From the NCBI RefSeq assembly GCF_009455635.1, contig NZ_QPER01000001.1, positions 3,286,001-3,350,000 on the forward strand: a DNA stretch of 64,000 nt, given 5' to 3'. This DNA is from Paraburkholderia agricolaris. Lineage in GTDB: Bacteria > Pseudomonadota > Gammaproteobacteria > Burkholderiales > Burkholderiaceae. The notes beneath the pieces were generated by a model that saw nothing but the letters and a program-made list of their open reading frames with translations, was not told the origin of the DNA and ran no database searches. The position numbers and the translations under genes were made by a program. Shown piece by piece: positions 8,987-17,671 of this stretch (within the stretch, counting starts at the first letter, position 1; each line of letters starts with the position of its first letter).

Positions 8987-9262
8987 TCAGGTCGCTTGAG
9001 ATCCACGCTTCAATGCACCCTCGTGAATCCCATCAACACGCCGCTTGCCTTCAACATACCCGGCTTCACGAGCCGCTTCTTCACTGGGAAAAGTGGCGAC
9101 CAGCTCTTCAAAACGAAAGCTCTGCCCAGCGATGTGGGCATGGGCGCCGTGCTGACAGATGTACGCCGAGTAATGCCACAAGGTGTCTGGCGCCGGCGGC
9201 CCGTACGCCAGCATCGGAAGAACCCAGACCTCATATCCGTTGTGCTCGATCTTGTCCCACAT
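8987..9262 (-). CDS. Small conserved-looking unknown protein
   Basis: A 91-residue protein beginning MWDKIEHNGYEVWVLPML. I do not recognise the family. It has a compact alpha/beta look: aromatic strands (YEVWVLPML, WHYSAYICQHG) followed by a charged helix (SEEAAREAGYVEGKRR). The start at 9262 has GGAG 6 nt ahead and is preferred to an ATG four codons earlier. It converges with the LuxR gene and is not obviously in an operon. Confidence 0.6.
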   Translation of the reverse strand: MWDKIEHNGYEVWVLPMLAYGPPAPDTLWHYSAYICQHGAHAHIAGQSFRFEELVATFPSEEAAREAGYVEGKRRVDGIHEGALKRGSQAT

Positions 9263-9348
9263 GACACTCTCCATCCGGAATCTGAAGGAAGCTTATTCAG
9301 GTGCCGCGGCATGAAAGTCGAATGTCCACGACCCTGCCGGTTGCTTCG

Positions 9349-9657
9349 TTAAACGTGCGGAAGATCGTCGATGGACTTTTCGACACTGCCGTCAGGCTCC
9401 TCCGTGTCGATTCCATCAGGGCCGTTGGTGTGCGGGACGATCTTTATTTTCGGCCCCAGAAATCTCACGCCGCCGAGGGTAAAGAGTGACCAGCCTACGT
9501 CCCCCGCGCGGATCGCTTTAACCACCTCCGCCACCTCGACGATCGCAGTTGGAGACAGGCAGTCATGTGTCCTCTGGTCGATGAGCGACCAGCGCACGTG
9601 CGTGACACGATCAGTTGCAGGGTTAATGCGCACGCCGTCAATAGCAAACGCAGCCAT
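9349..9657 (-). CDS. Small unknown protein
   Basis: A 102-residue soluble protein starting MAAFAIDGVRINPATDRVTH. A strong GGAGGT lies 4 nt before this ATG, favouring it over one five codons upstream. The first half reads as beta strands carrying a basic surface (ITDRVTHVRW-like), the middle as a helix (AIVEVAEVVKAIRAGDVGW), and the tail is acidic. I do not recognise it; it somewhat recalls small DUF3892-type proteins, but that is a weak impression. It lies 86 nt upstream of the preceding small gene in the same direction. Confidence 0.6.
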   Translation of the reverse strand: MAAFAIDGVRINPATDRVTHVRWSLIDQRTHDCLSPTAIVEVAEVVKAIRAGDVGWSLFTLGGVRFLGPKIKIVPHTNGPDGIDTEEPDGSVEKSIDDLPHV

Positions 9658-9794
9658 ATCAACCTCCATCATTCCGACCAGGGAATCCTCGTATTATGCC
9701 CCGCTTCATTCCCGCTTTTTTCCAGGCTCTCCGACCCGTTGCGGGGCGGGATCATCTGCGTCGGGTGCAAATCGCTGTGAACGAGATTCGACCA

Positions 9795-10571
9795 TCACAG
9801 CGCGAACAAACGACCCAATTGAGGTTCGCAATCCTCCACGCCTGCGAGGCGCAACGCATGCCACGCCATCGCGAAGTTGCTCGATATCACGGGCTTGCCG
9901 ATCCTTGCCTCGAGTTCTGGAATGAGCCCGGCAATCCGCAGACTCGTGCAGGACACGAAAACAGCGTCCACGTCGGCGCTCTGTGCGAGATGCCCGACGG
10001 CGGCTTCTAAAGACGCGGCGTCGATTCGCGCCACTTCGTTGTCGTTCGCATGCTCGAACGAGGCCATACGCGTGACGCCGACACCGCGCGCTTCGATGTA
10101 GTCGCGCATCGTGTTGTTGATCGGACGCACATAGGGTGTCAACAATGCGACGCGCTGCGTGCCGAGCGCACGCAACGCCGCGAGCGCGGCGGTGATCGGC
10201 GTGGTGCACGCGACGCCGGGACGCGCTTCGTGGATGCGCTCGAACACCTTCTCCTCGCCGATCACCATCGATGCCGACGTGCAGCCAAACGCCACGACAT
10301 CGATCCGCTCGCCAGGTCGAATCAGCGCCACCGCCGCCGCAATACGGGATTCCATTTCCATCAGCCGTTCAGGCGTGATTTCCGCCGAGTTGTACACGCG
10401 GCTTTCGTAGAACGCCACGCCATCCTGCGTCAGCAGCTTGCGCCATTCGTGCTCGATCGTATGGTCGGTCGCGAGCACCACGAGACCAATGGCGGCACGC
10501 CGGCAGATGCCGTCGTCCAGCACGAAATCGAGTTTTGCATAAGCGTCGTCGTGCGGTGCATTCATGCTCAT
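9795..10571 (-). CDS. Asp/Glu racemase-superfamily enzyme (maleate isomerase/AMDase-like)
   Basis: A 258-residue cytoplasmic enzyme of the Asp/Glu racemase superfamily, closest in pattern to maleate cis-trans isomerases, arylmalonate decarboxylases and EutA-like proteins. Two catalytic cysteine motifs are visible: FGCTSAS (Cys97) and VSCTSLR (Cys208). The ATG overlaps the stop of dadA as ATGA, so the two are translationally coupled. The partner dehydrogenase suggests a role in catabolism of a D-amino acid or dicarboxylate-like compound, but racemase, isomerase and decarboxylase activities cannot be separated from sequence. Confidence 0.8.
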   Translation of the reverse strand: MSMNAPHDDAYAKLDFVLDDGICRRAAIGLVVLATDHTIEHEWRKLLTQDGVAFYESRVYNSAEITPERLMEMESRIAAAVALIRPGERIDVVAFGCTSASMVIGEEKVFERIHEARPGVACTTPITAALAALRALGTQRVALLTPYVRPINNTMRDYIEARGVGVTRMASFEHANDNEVARIDAASLEAAVGHLAQSADVDAVFVSCTSLRIAGLIPELEARIGKPVISSNFAMAWHALRLAGVEDCEPQLGRLFAL

Positions 10572-11812
10572 TTCAGTGTCATCCCTGTCATGTCGATCTC
10601 GGGTTGGCGACCAGCCATGACGTCGGCCAGCAGTTTCGCGGTGCCGCACGACATGGTCCATCCCATGTGCCCGTGCCCGGTGTTCAGGTACAGGTTCCTG
10701 TGACGCGTGCGGCCGATCAAGGGCGTCCCCTCCGGCGTCATCGGCCGCAAACCGGCCCAGTAGGACGGGTTGTCATAGTCGGCGCCATCGGGAAACAGTT
10801 CGCGTGCTGCCTGCAGCATGGTCGTGAAGTCTGCGGGTGTATGGCGGGTGTCATAACCGGCGAATTCCGCGGTTGCGGTAAAACGCAGCCGCTCGCCAAA
10901 ACGCGCCCACGCCACGAGGTTGTTCTCATCGACACCGCCAAGGTCCGGCGGACGGTGACCCGGTCGAACCGGGAAGGTGGCCGAGTAGCCCTTTACCGGA
11001 TACACCGGTAGCCGATAGCCGAGGCGACGCGCAACAATCGGCGACCAGGAACCGAGCGCCAGCACGAACTCGTCACCCCCCACGAGTCCTCCTGGCGTAC
11101 GCACGCCGATTATCTGGTCGCCCGAAGCCTCGATTGCGCTGATCGGCGTGTCGAATTCGAAACGCACACCAAGGCGTTCGCACGCCGCTTTCAACGCGCG
11201 AGTAAAAAGGTGCGCGTCGCCGCTTTCGTCGGTGGGGCAATAGATCGCCCCGGCAATCCTGTCACGCGCCGCGCTCAGCGCCGGTTCCCGTGCGACAACC
11301 TGGGCTGCATCGAGCGTGCGGAGCGGCAGGCCGTTGTCCTTGAGGATCGACATGTTCCGCGTGCCGCGCGCGAGGGACGCTTCGTCGCGATAGAGATACA
11401 ACAGGCCACGGCTAAGGCGGTCGTATTGCAGATGCTCGGCGGCCGTCAACTGTTGCAGTTGCGTCTGTGCGTAGCGGCAAAGCGCGACCTTGCGCGTCGT
11501 GTTCCGGCGCGAGCGTTCCGCGGTGCAGTTTCGCAGGAACTGGAGGCACCAGATCCACATGTGCGGGTCTGCGTTGAGCTTGAGCCGTAGCGCCTGCCCG
11601 TCGACGAAGAGCGACTTCAGCAGGATTTTCGGTGCACGGGGGGACGCCCATGTATAGGAGTGGCCCGGCGCGACCAACCCGGCGTTGGCGAAACTGGTCT
11701 CGAGCGCAACGCCCGGCCGGCGGTCGATCACCGTCACCTCGCGCCCCTCTTTCGCGAGGTACCAGGCCGCCGTGACGCCTGCGATCCCGCCACCCAGAAT
11801 GACGCTTTTCAT
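10568..11812 (-). CDS. dadA: D-amino acid dehydrogenase, DadA-type FAD oxidoreductase
   Basis: A 414-residue flavoprotein of the DAO/DadA family, which oxidises D-amino acids to 2-oxo acids and passes electrons to the respiratory chain. The N-terminus is the FAD dinucleotide-binding fold (ILGGGIAGVTAAWYLAKEG, with GxGxxG-type spacing, followed by EVTVIDRRP). The C-terminus carries NTGHGHMGWTMSCGTAKLLAD, the typical family end. The start at 11812 has GGGAG ahead. It is the first gene of a two-gene unit with the racemase-like gene and is divergent from an amino-acid ABC importer. It could be a paralogue of the housekeeping DadA acting on another amine, so the symbol is tentative. Confidence 0.83.
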   Translation of the reverse strand: MKSVILGGGIAGVTAAWYLAKEGREVTVIDRRPGVALETSFANAGLVAPGHSYTWASPRAPKILLKSLFVDGQALRLKLNADPHMWIWCLQFLRNCTAERSRRNTTRKVALCRYAQTQLQQLTAAEHLQYDRLSRGLLYLYRDEASLARGTRNMSILKDNGLPLRTLDAAQVVAREPALSAARDRIAGAIYCPTDESGDAHLFTRALKAACERLGVRFEFDTPISAIEASGDQIIGVRTPGGLVGGDEFVLALGSWSPIVARRLGYRLPVYPVKGYSATFPVRPGHRPPDLGGVDENNLVAWARFGERLRFTATAEFAGYDTRHTPADFTTMLQAARELFPDGADYDNPSYWAGLRPMTPEGTPLIGRTRHRNLYLNTGHGHMGWTMSCGTAKLLADVMAGRQPEIDMTGMTLK

Positions 11813-12084
11813 GCACGACTCCCATTCCGATCGTTCAAATATAGTGCCGCGCACGCGTTGGATGGAGGTTTATACGCGGATACCCTAGCCCGCCCATTCG
11901 GCAGCGAGACCTATCATGAAAGGAGCACTTTCGTAACGGCGCCGCGATAAGCCTGACGGCCAGTCCATCGGGCTGGCGGATCACGCATGGCATGCGAACG
12001 CACGTTTTCGTCCGTTTTCTGATGTCACCGGTCTATCCGTGTGGCGGATCGCTTCGATCCCTTTCACGATAAGGAGTCACTAAC

Positions 12085-13284
12085 ATGATTGCTCAGAAGA
12101 ATGGCACGGCCGATGCAGTGAGCGTTTTGCGGCGCACAACAATCGCGACCATGGCCGCGCTCGCCGTGCTCGCCGGCACCGTCCCCGGTTCGGCGCGCAG
12201 CCAGGGCGCGACGATCAAGATCGGCGTGCCAGTGCCGCTGTCGGGCAGTAGCGCCAACGCGGGCCAGGACATCGTCAACGGCGCCAAACTCGCCGCCGCC
12301 AAAATCAACGCGGCCGGCGGCGTGCTCGGCAAGCAGATCGAACTGGTGCCGGAAGACGACGCCTGCGATGCACAGACAGCGGTACAGGCAGCGCAGAAAC
12401 TCGTCGATGCGGGCGTCGTGGCGGTGGCTGGCGGCTACTGCTCCAGCGCGGCGCTGCCGGAGTTGACAACCTTTCACCGAGCCGGCATTCCTTACGTAAT
12501 GGACGCGTCGACCAATCCCAAGCTGACCGAGATGGGCTACGACAACGTGTTCCGCACGATCGGCCGTGATGACGAGCAAGGCCCGTTTGCCGCCAACTTC
12601 ATGAAGAACTTCCTGCACGCAAAACGGGCGGCGGTCATCAACGACAACACGACTTATTCCAAGGGTCTCGCCGATAACACGGTGGACGCCCTGAAGAAGG
12701 ACGGCGTCGATGTGGTCTACGACGACGCGATCACGCCCGGCCAGATGGACTATTCGCCGACGCTGACCCACGTTGCGGCACTGAAGCCGGACGTCATCTA
12801 TTACACCGGCTATTTCGCCGAAGCGGGCCTGCTGGTGAAGGAAGCGCGGCAACTAGGCATGAAAATGACGCTGATGGGCGGCGACGCCACCAACGACCCC
12901 ACGCTGATGAAAACAGCCGGCCCCGCCGCCGACGACATGCTCATCACCACGGCGCCGCTGGCGCAATTCCTGAGCGCCGCGCACGGCTACGTCGACGACT
13001 ATACGAAGGCTTACGGGCAAGGCCCCGGCCCCTATTCCGTCTACGAATACGATGCCGTCGGAGTCACGGCAAAAGCGATCGCGAACGCAAAATCGACGAC
13101 GCCCGCGGCGATCACTGCTGCCCTGCACAAAATCTCGGGCTATCAAGGCGTGACGGGAGCCATCAGCTTCAATGCCAAAGGTGATCGCAGCAACGCGGTG
13201 TATATCGTCATCACCGTGCGCGGCGGCAATTTCACGCCGTATCAGCGGCTCGATTCCGGCGGACACTGGGTGGCGATGAAGTAG
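12085..13284 (+). CDS. Branched-chain amino acid ABC transporter, periplasmic binding protein (LivJ/K-like)
   Basis: A 399-residue secreted binding protein. An N-terminal signal peptide carries a twin arginine (VLRRTTIATMAALAVLAGT) and a cleavage region near ARSQGA. The mature protein begins IKIGVPVPLSGSSANAGQD, the standard opening of the Peripla_BP_6 family. AAGGAG lies 8 nt before the ATG. It is the first gene of a four-gene ABC operon. The divergent dadA/racemase pair suggests that the ligand could be an amino acid metabolised by them, but the ligand is not readable. Confidence 0.9.
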   Translation: MIAQKNGTADAVSVLRRTTIATMAALAVLAGTVPGSARSQGATIKIGVPVPLSGSSANAGQDIVNGAKLAAAKINAAGGVLGKQIELVPEDDACDAQTAVQAAQKLVDAGVVAVAGGYCSSAALPELTTFHRAGIPYVMDASTNPKLTEMGYDNVFRTIGRDDEQGPFAANFMKNFLHAKRAAVINDNTTYSKGLADNTVDALKKDGVDVVYDDAITPGQMDYSPTLTHVAALKPDVIYYTGYFAEAGLLVKEARQLGMKMTLMGGDATNDPTLMKTAGPAADDMLITTAPLAQFLSAAHGYVDDYTKAYGQGPGPYSVYEYDAVGVTAKAIANAKSTTPAAITAALHKISGYQGVTGAISFNAKGDRSNAVYIVITVRGGNFTPYQRLDSGGHWVAMK

Positions 13285-13309
13285 GCCCTGGCGCGCACCG
13301 GGCCACGCC

Positions 13310-14209
13310 ATGAGCACCTTTTTCCAGTTCGTCATCGAAGGGCTGACGACGGGCTCTTTCTATGCCCTCGTCGCCCTCGGCTACACGATGGTCTACGGGA
13401 TTATCAGGCTGATCAACTTCGCTCACGGCGACCTGTTCATGGTCGGTGCGTTCGTCGGCTGGACCGCTTTGACGGCACTCGCCGCGGTGCACCTGCCGCT
13501 TGCTCTCGCGCTGCTGATTGCGCTCGTTGCTTCGATGGCCGTCACCGGCGCCCTGGGTCTTGCCATCGAGCGCCTCGCATATCAGCCGCTGTTGCGCGCG
13601 CCGCGGTTGTCGATCCTGATCACCGCGCTCGGCGTTTCGCTCGCGCTGGAGAACGGCGTGCTGCTGCTCTACGGGGCCGGTTTCGACACCTACCCGCATG
13701 TGCTCAGCCAGGCAGGACTCGACCTGCTCGGCGTGCGAGTCAGCTTCACGCAGATCGGCATCATCGTGGCGAGCCTCGCGCTGATGCTGGCGCTTTACTT
13801 CTTCGTCCATCACACCTTCCTCGGCACGGCCATGCGCGCGCTGGCGATCGATCAGGACGCGGCACGTCTGATGGGCGTCAATGTCGAGCGGCTGATCCAA
13901 CTGACCTTTCTGCTTGGTTCGGTATTGGCCGCCGTCGCCGGCGTCATGGAAGGGCTCTACTACACGCAGATCAATTTCTTCATGGGCTTCGTGCTGGGCT
14001 TGCGTGCATTCACCGCCGCCGTTCTCGGCGGCATCGGCAACATTCCGGGCGCGATGGCCGGCGGTATTCTGATCGGCCTGCTCGAAGCATTCGGCGCCGG
14101 CTATGTTTCGTCGCAGTGGACCGATGTGCTGGTGTTCGGTGTACTGATCGGTGTGCTCGTGATCAAGCCGACGGGCTTGTTCGGCGAACGCGTCGTCGAG
14201 AGAATGTAG
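13310..14209 (+). CDS. livH: Branched-chain amino acid ABC transporter permease (LivH-like)
   Basis: A 299-residue inner-membrane permease with about eight hydrophobic helices. LTTGSFYALVALGYTMVYGI and RLINFAHGDLFMVGA are the diagnostic LivH opening, and AFTAAVLGGIGNIPGAMAGG is the conserved cytoplasmic coupling region that contacts the ATPase. It follows the binding protein by 25 nt and precedes the LivM-LivG fusion by 3 nt, so the genes are co-transcribed. Confidence 0.93.
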   Translation: MSTFFQFVIEGLTTGSFYALVALGYTMVYGIIRLINFAHGDLFMVGAFVGWTALTALAAVHLPLALALLIALVASMAVTGALGLAIERLAYQPLLRAPRLSILITALGVSLALENGVLLLYGAGFDTYPHVLSQAGLDLLGVRVSFTQIGIIVASLALMLALYFFVHHTFLGTAMRALAIDQDAARLMGVNVERLIQLTFLLGSVLAAVAGVMEGLYYTQINFFMGFVLGLRAFTAAVLGGIGNIPGAMAGGILIGLLEAFGAGYVSSQWTDVLVFGVLIGVLVIKPTGLFGERVVERM

Positions 14210-14212
14210 GCC

Positions 14213-16015
14213 ATGGGCGCGACGTCAGCCTCAGCGCGTTGGCGCCGCCCCGCGGCAGGCGGCGCTCTGCTGCTCGCCGCCGTGGCGTTGCCGGCAGTCG
14301 CCAGCAGCTATATCGTCGACGTCGGCCTGACGATCGCCACCTATTCGATCCTCGGGCTCGGGCTGAATATTGTTGTCGGATATGCGGGGCTGCTGGATCT
14401 GGGCTATGCGGCCTTCTTCGCCATCGGTGCGTACACGACGGCGCTGCTGGAAACACTGCTGCACTTCTCGTTCTGGGAAACGCTGCCGTTCAGCCTCGCG
14501 TTTGCCGGTGTTTCCGGCATCGTCATCGGCTACCCCACTTTGCGCCTGCGCAGCGACTACCTGGCGATCGTCACGCTTGGGTTCGGCGAGATCACGCGCA
14601 TCGTTGCCACCAATCTGCGGATTACGGGCGGCCCGAACGGTATCTACGGTATCGATAGTCCCAGCCTGTTCGGCTACGAAATCAGTTCGCCCCGCGCGGT
14701 GTACGAACTGGGCATTGCGTTCTTCCTGATAGTGCTCGTGTTCGCGATCCGGCTCGGCCAGTCACGGCTCGGGCGCGCCTGGACCAGCATCCGCGAGGAC
14801 GAGGCGGCGGCCGAAGCCGTGGGCGTACCGACGCTGCGCGTCAAACTGCTTGCTTACGTGATGGGCGCGTTGATCGGCGGTTTTGGCGGCAGCCTGTTTG
14901 CTGCGCGCTTCGGGACGATCGACCCGACCGGCTTCACCTATCTGCAGTCCGTCACGATCCTCATCATTGTGGTGCTGGGCGGCCGAGGCAGTATTCCTGG
15001 CGTGATACTCGGCGCCATCATTGTTGCCGGGCTGCCCGAGGTGCTGCGTTTCCTCAACCTGTGGCGCATTTTCGGCTTCGCGATCGGGCTGGTGATTCTG
15101 ATGCTGCTCCGCCCGCAAGGCCTGTGGCCCGCGCCGCTGCGCCGCGTGGCGCCGCCACGCGAAGGCGACAGCGTAGCAAAGCCCGCGCACCGGGAGATCG
15201 TCGCCGATGACATCCTGCTCGATGTGCGCGACATGCAGCGCCGCTTTGGCGGGGTGCGGGCGGTCGGCGGCGTCAGCTTCACGGTGCGCGGCGGCGAGAT
15301 TCTCAGCCTGATCGGCCCGAACGGCGCCGGCAAGACCACGGTGTTCAATTGCCTCACCGGCGTGACCCGTCTGAGCGGCGGCCAGGTTCTCTGGCGCGGC
15401 GCCTCGCTGGCTGGCGGAGCACCGCATCGCATCGTTCATCGCGGCATGGCGCGCACTTTCCAGGGCATCCGTCTGTTCGCCAATATGACTGCGTTCGAAA
15501 ACGTGCTGATCGGCATGGACCATCGGCTCCACACCTCGTTAATCGCCGAATTGCTTGCGCTCCCCTCCGCCCGCTCCGAAGCGGCCGATCACGCGGCAGA
15601 GGGCCTCGGCTGGCTCAGCTTCGTCGGCCTCTGTGCCCGGGCAGGCGAACGCGCGGCCGATCTGCCTTATGGCGACCAACGCCGGCTGGAGATTGCTCGC
15701 GCGCTCGCCAGCAACCCGTATCTCCTGCTATTGGACGAACCGGCTGCCGGGATGAATCCGACCGAGAAGCATGCGCTGATGGAATTGATCCGGCGTATCC
15801 GGGACCTTGGCGTGACGGTGTTGCTGATTGAACACGACATGATGCTGGTGATGGGCGTGTCGGACCGGATCATCGTCATGGATCATGGCGTCATCATCGC
15901 CGAAGGTTCGCCGGGCGAGATCCAGGCCGACCCGCGTGTGATCGATGCCTATCTCGGTACAGCAGAAGAAACGGCCGACGATGCCGCCGGGGAGAAATCG
16001 CTGTGGGACTCCTAG
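14213..16015 (+). CDS. Fused LivM-LivG: ABC permease plus ATP-binding protein
   Basis: A 600-residue natural fusion. Residues about 20-320 are a LivM-type permease (SILGLGLNIVVGYAGLLDLGY and VILGGRGSIPGVILGA-like coupling sequence). Residues about 338-590 are a LivG-type ATPase with Walker A GPNGAGKTT, the LivG-specific ARTFQGIRLF, signature region LPYGDQRRLEIARALA and Walker B LLLLDEPAAGMNP. The fusion fixes a 1:1 ratio of permease half to nucleotide-binding half. The last 13 nt overlap livF. Similar fusions occur in Burkholderiaceae, so it is uncommon but not unique. Confidence 0.93.
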   Translation: MGATSASARWRRPAAGGALLLAAVALPAVASSYIVDVGLTIATYSILGLGLNIVVGYAGLLDLGYAAFFAIGAYTTALLETLLHFSFWETLPFSLAFAGVSGIVIGYPTLRLRSDYLAIVTLGFGEITRIVATNLRITGGPNGIYGIDSPSLFGYEISSPRAVYELGIAFFLIVLVFAIRLGQSRLGRAWTSIREDEAAAEAVGVPTLRVKLLAYVMGALIGGFGGSLFAARFGTIDPTGFTYLQSVTILIIVVLGGRGSIPGVILGAIIVAGLPEVLRFLNLWRIFGFAIGLVILMLLRPQGLWPAPLRRVAPPREGDSVAKPAHREIVADDILLDVRDMQRRFGGVRAVGGVSFTVRGGEILSLIGPNGAGKTTVFNCLTGVTRLSGGQVLWRGASLAGGAPHRIVHRGMARTFQGIRLFANMTAFENVLIGMDHRLHTSLIAELLALPSARSEAADHAAEGLGWLSFVGLCARAGERAADLPYGDQRRLEIARALASNPYLLLLDEPAAGMNPTEKHALMELIRRIRDLGVTVLLIEHDMMLVMGVSDRIIVMDHGVIIAEGSPGEIQADPRVIDAYLGTAEETADDAAGEKSLWDS

Positions 16016-16734
16016 AAATCCGCGATCTGCATGTGAGCTATGGGAACGTCGAAGTTCTGCACGGCATATCGCTCGATGTCGCCGAAGGTGAGATCGTGGC
16101 CTTGCTGGGCAGCAACGGCGCTGGCAAGACCACGACGCTGCGCAGCATTTCCGGCCTGCTTCGCCCGCGTGCGGGACAGATCGCGATGGCCGGAGAGCCG
16201 CTCACCGGACTGCGGGCCCACCAGATCGTGGCGCGAGGTCTCGGCCATGTGCCGGAAGGGCGCCGCATGTTCGGAGCGTTGACGGTCGAGGAAAATCTGC
16301 GGCTCGGCGGTTATCTGATCCGGGCCGACGGCGCGTTGCTGGAACAGCGCATGGCCGAGGTCTATCAAACTTTCTCGCGGCTCGGCGAACGGCGCAGCCA
16401 GTTGGCGGGGACGCTTAGCGGCGGCGAACAGCAGATGCTGGCCATCGCTCGCGCGCTGATGCTGCGACCTCGCGTCGTTCTGCTGGACGAGCCGTCCATG
16501 GGATTGGCGCCGAAGCTGGTCCGGGTGATCTTCGGCATGATTGCGAATATCTGCAACGAAGGCACCTCGATTCTTCTGGTCGAGCAGAATGCGCGTCAGG
16601 CCCTGCGTATCGCGCATCGGGCCTACGTGCTGGAAAGCGGCCGCATCGCACTAGCCGGCCCCGCCAGGGAACTGGCGCAGGATAGCCGGGTTCGCGCCGC
16701 GTATCTGGGTGGGAGTGCTATCGCGACGGAGTGA
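16003..16734 (+). CDS. livF: Branched-chain amino acid ABC transporter ATP-binding protein (LivF-like)
   Basis: A 243-residue ATPase starting from GTG inside the end of the previous gene, with GGGGAG ahead. Walker A is GSNGAGKTT, the family stretch VARGLGHVPEGRRMFGALTV is LivF-specific, the signature is LSGGEQQMLAIARALM and Walker B VVLLDEPSMGL. It is the last gene of the importer operon and the second nucleotide-binding subunit that pairs with the LivG half of the fusion. Its end is convergent with the parvulin gene, 41 nt away. Confidence 0.95.
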   Translation: MGLLEIRDLHVSYGNVEVLHGISLDVAEGEIVALLGSNGAGKTTTLRSISGLLRPRAGQIAMAGEPLTGLRAHQIVARGLGHVPEGRRMFGALTVEENLRLGGYLIRADGALLEQRMAEVYQTFSRLGERRSQLAGTLSGGEQQMLAIARALMLRPRVVLLDEPSMGLAPKLVRVIFGMIANICNEGTSILLVEQNARQALRIAHRAYVLESGRIALAGPARELAQDSRVRAAYLGGSAIATE

Positions 16735-16775
16735 TGCTGGGGCGGCTGGATGGCGTGTCGGACCGGGGCAGGTAC

Positions 16776-17669
16776 TTATTGCTGGATGCGTGCATCTTTC
16801 AGCAGTCCTGCCACCAGATTTGCGGCCGCTTTTTCCAGCGCCACCGCCTGCAATTGCTGACGGATCGCCGCCTTTGCCTGATCGAACGCAGGGATCTCCG
16901 TCGGCCGCTTTGCATCCAGCTTGATAAGCACGCGTGCATTATCGACAACGATCGGCACAGGCGTAACGCCGCCGGGAGGCAGTTGCACCAACGCCTGTGC
17001 TATCGGCAACGGCATACCCTGTGTCTGTCCGTCCACAAGTGGCATTCTGAGGCTGACCCAAGCCAACTCGCCTCCGGCTGACTTGCTCGGCGCAATGCTG
17101 TACTCCCTGGCGAGCTGGTCGAATGCCACGCCGGATTTCAGCTTTCCAAGCACGAGAGCGGCCGCTGCATCGTCCGCGACCAGAATGATGCGAGGCTTGT
17201 ATTCGTCCTTGCCGAGCGACGCAACGATCCGATCGTACTGAGCTTTTACCTGCAAATCTGTTACCGGCTCAGCGCGGACGTTTTCTTTCAGGAAGAGCGC
17301 CGTTTCGGTGTTCGCCTTCGCCGCGTCCATCGCCTGCTTCACCTCGAGCTTCGTCCCATAGTGCTGTTTCTCAGCCTCCTGCCGGAACAACTCAAGCGCT
17401 ATCAGTTGTGATGTCAGCGTCTTGCGCAGTTGCGGAGTATCGGGCTGGCGCGACAGGAGCACGGCTTCGTCCAGCTTCGCCTGCGGGATCGCCACGTTAT
17501 TGACGATCGCCACCGTGCCAGTCGGCATCGGCATCGGCATCGGGGTCTGGGTTGCAGTCGTCGCGGAATCAGCGATCGCTTGAGCCGAAACCGTTGCTGA
17601 TGTCACGAGGCAAAAGCCGAACACTGCACGAATCACCGTCCGCGACGTAAAAGAGAAGTTTCGTTTCAT
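16776..17669 (-). CDS. Periplasmic parvulin-type peptidyl-prolyl isomerase
   Basis: A 297-residue secreted protein: signal peptide (VIRAVFGFCLVTSATVSAQA), then a Met-Pro linker (PMPMPMPTG), a SurA-like helical N-domain (about 50-150) and a parvulin domain (about 155-260). Characteristic segments are KPRIILVADDAAAALVLGKL, SGVAFDQLAREYSIAPSKSA and GGELAWV. The start is 2 nt after the tpsB stop, so it is the last gene of the TpsA-TpsB operon. A periplasmic parvulin, Par27 of Bordetella, binds filamentous haemagglutinin; by analogy this protein may keep TpsA/CdiA unfolded in the periplasm. That role is inferred from position. Confidence 0.88.
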   Translation of the reverse strand: MKRNFSFTSRTVIRAVFGFCLVTSATVSAQAIADSATTATQTPMPMPMPTGTVAIVNNVAIPQAKLDEAVLLSRQPDTPQLRKTLTSQLIALELFRQEAEKQHYGTKLEVKQAMDAAKANTETALFLKENVRAEPVTDLQVKAQYDRIVASLGKDEYKPRIILVADDAAAALVLGKLKSGVAFDQLAREYSIAPSKSAGGELAWVSLRMPLVDGQTQGMPLPIAQALVQLPPGGVTPVPIVVDNARVLIKLDAKRPTEIPAFDQAKAAIRQQLQAVALEKAAANLVAGLLKDARIQQ

Positions 17670-17671
17670 GC

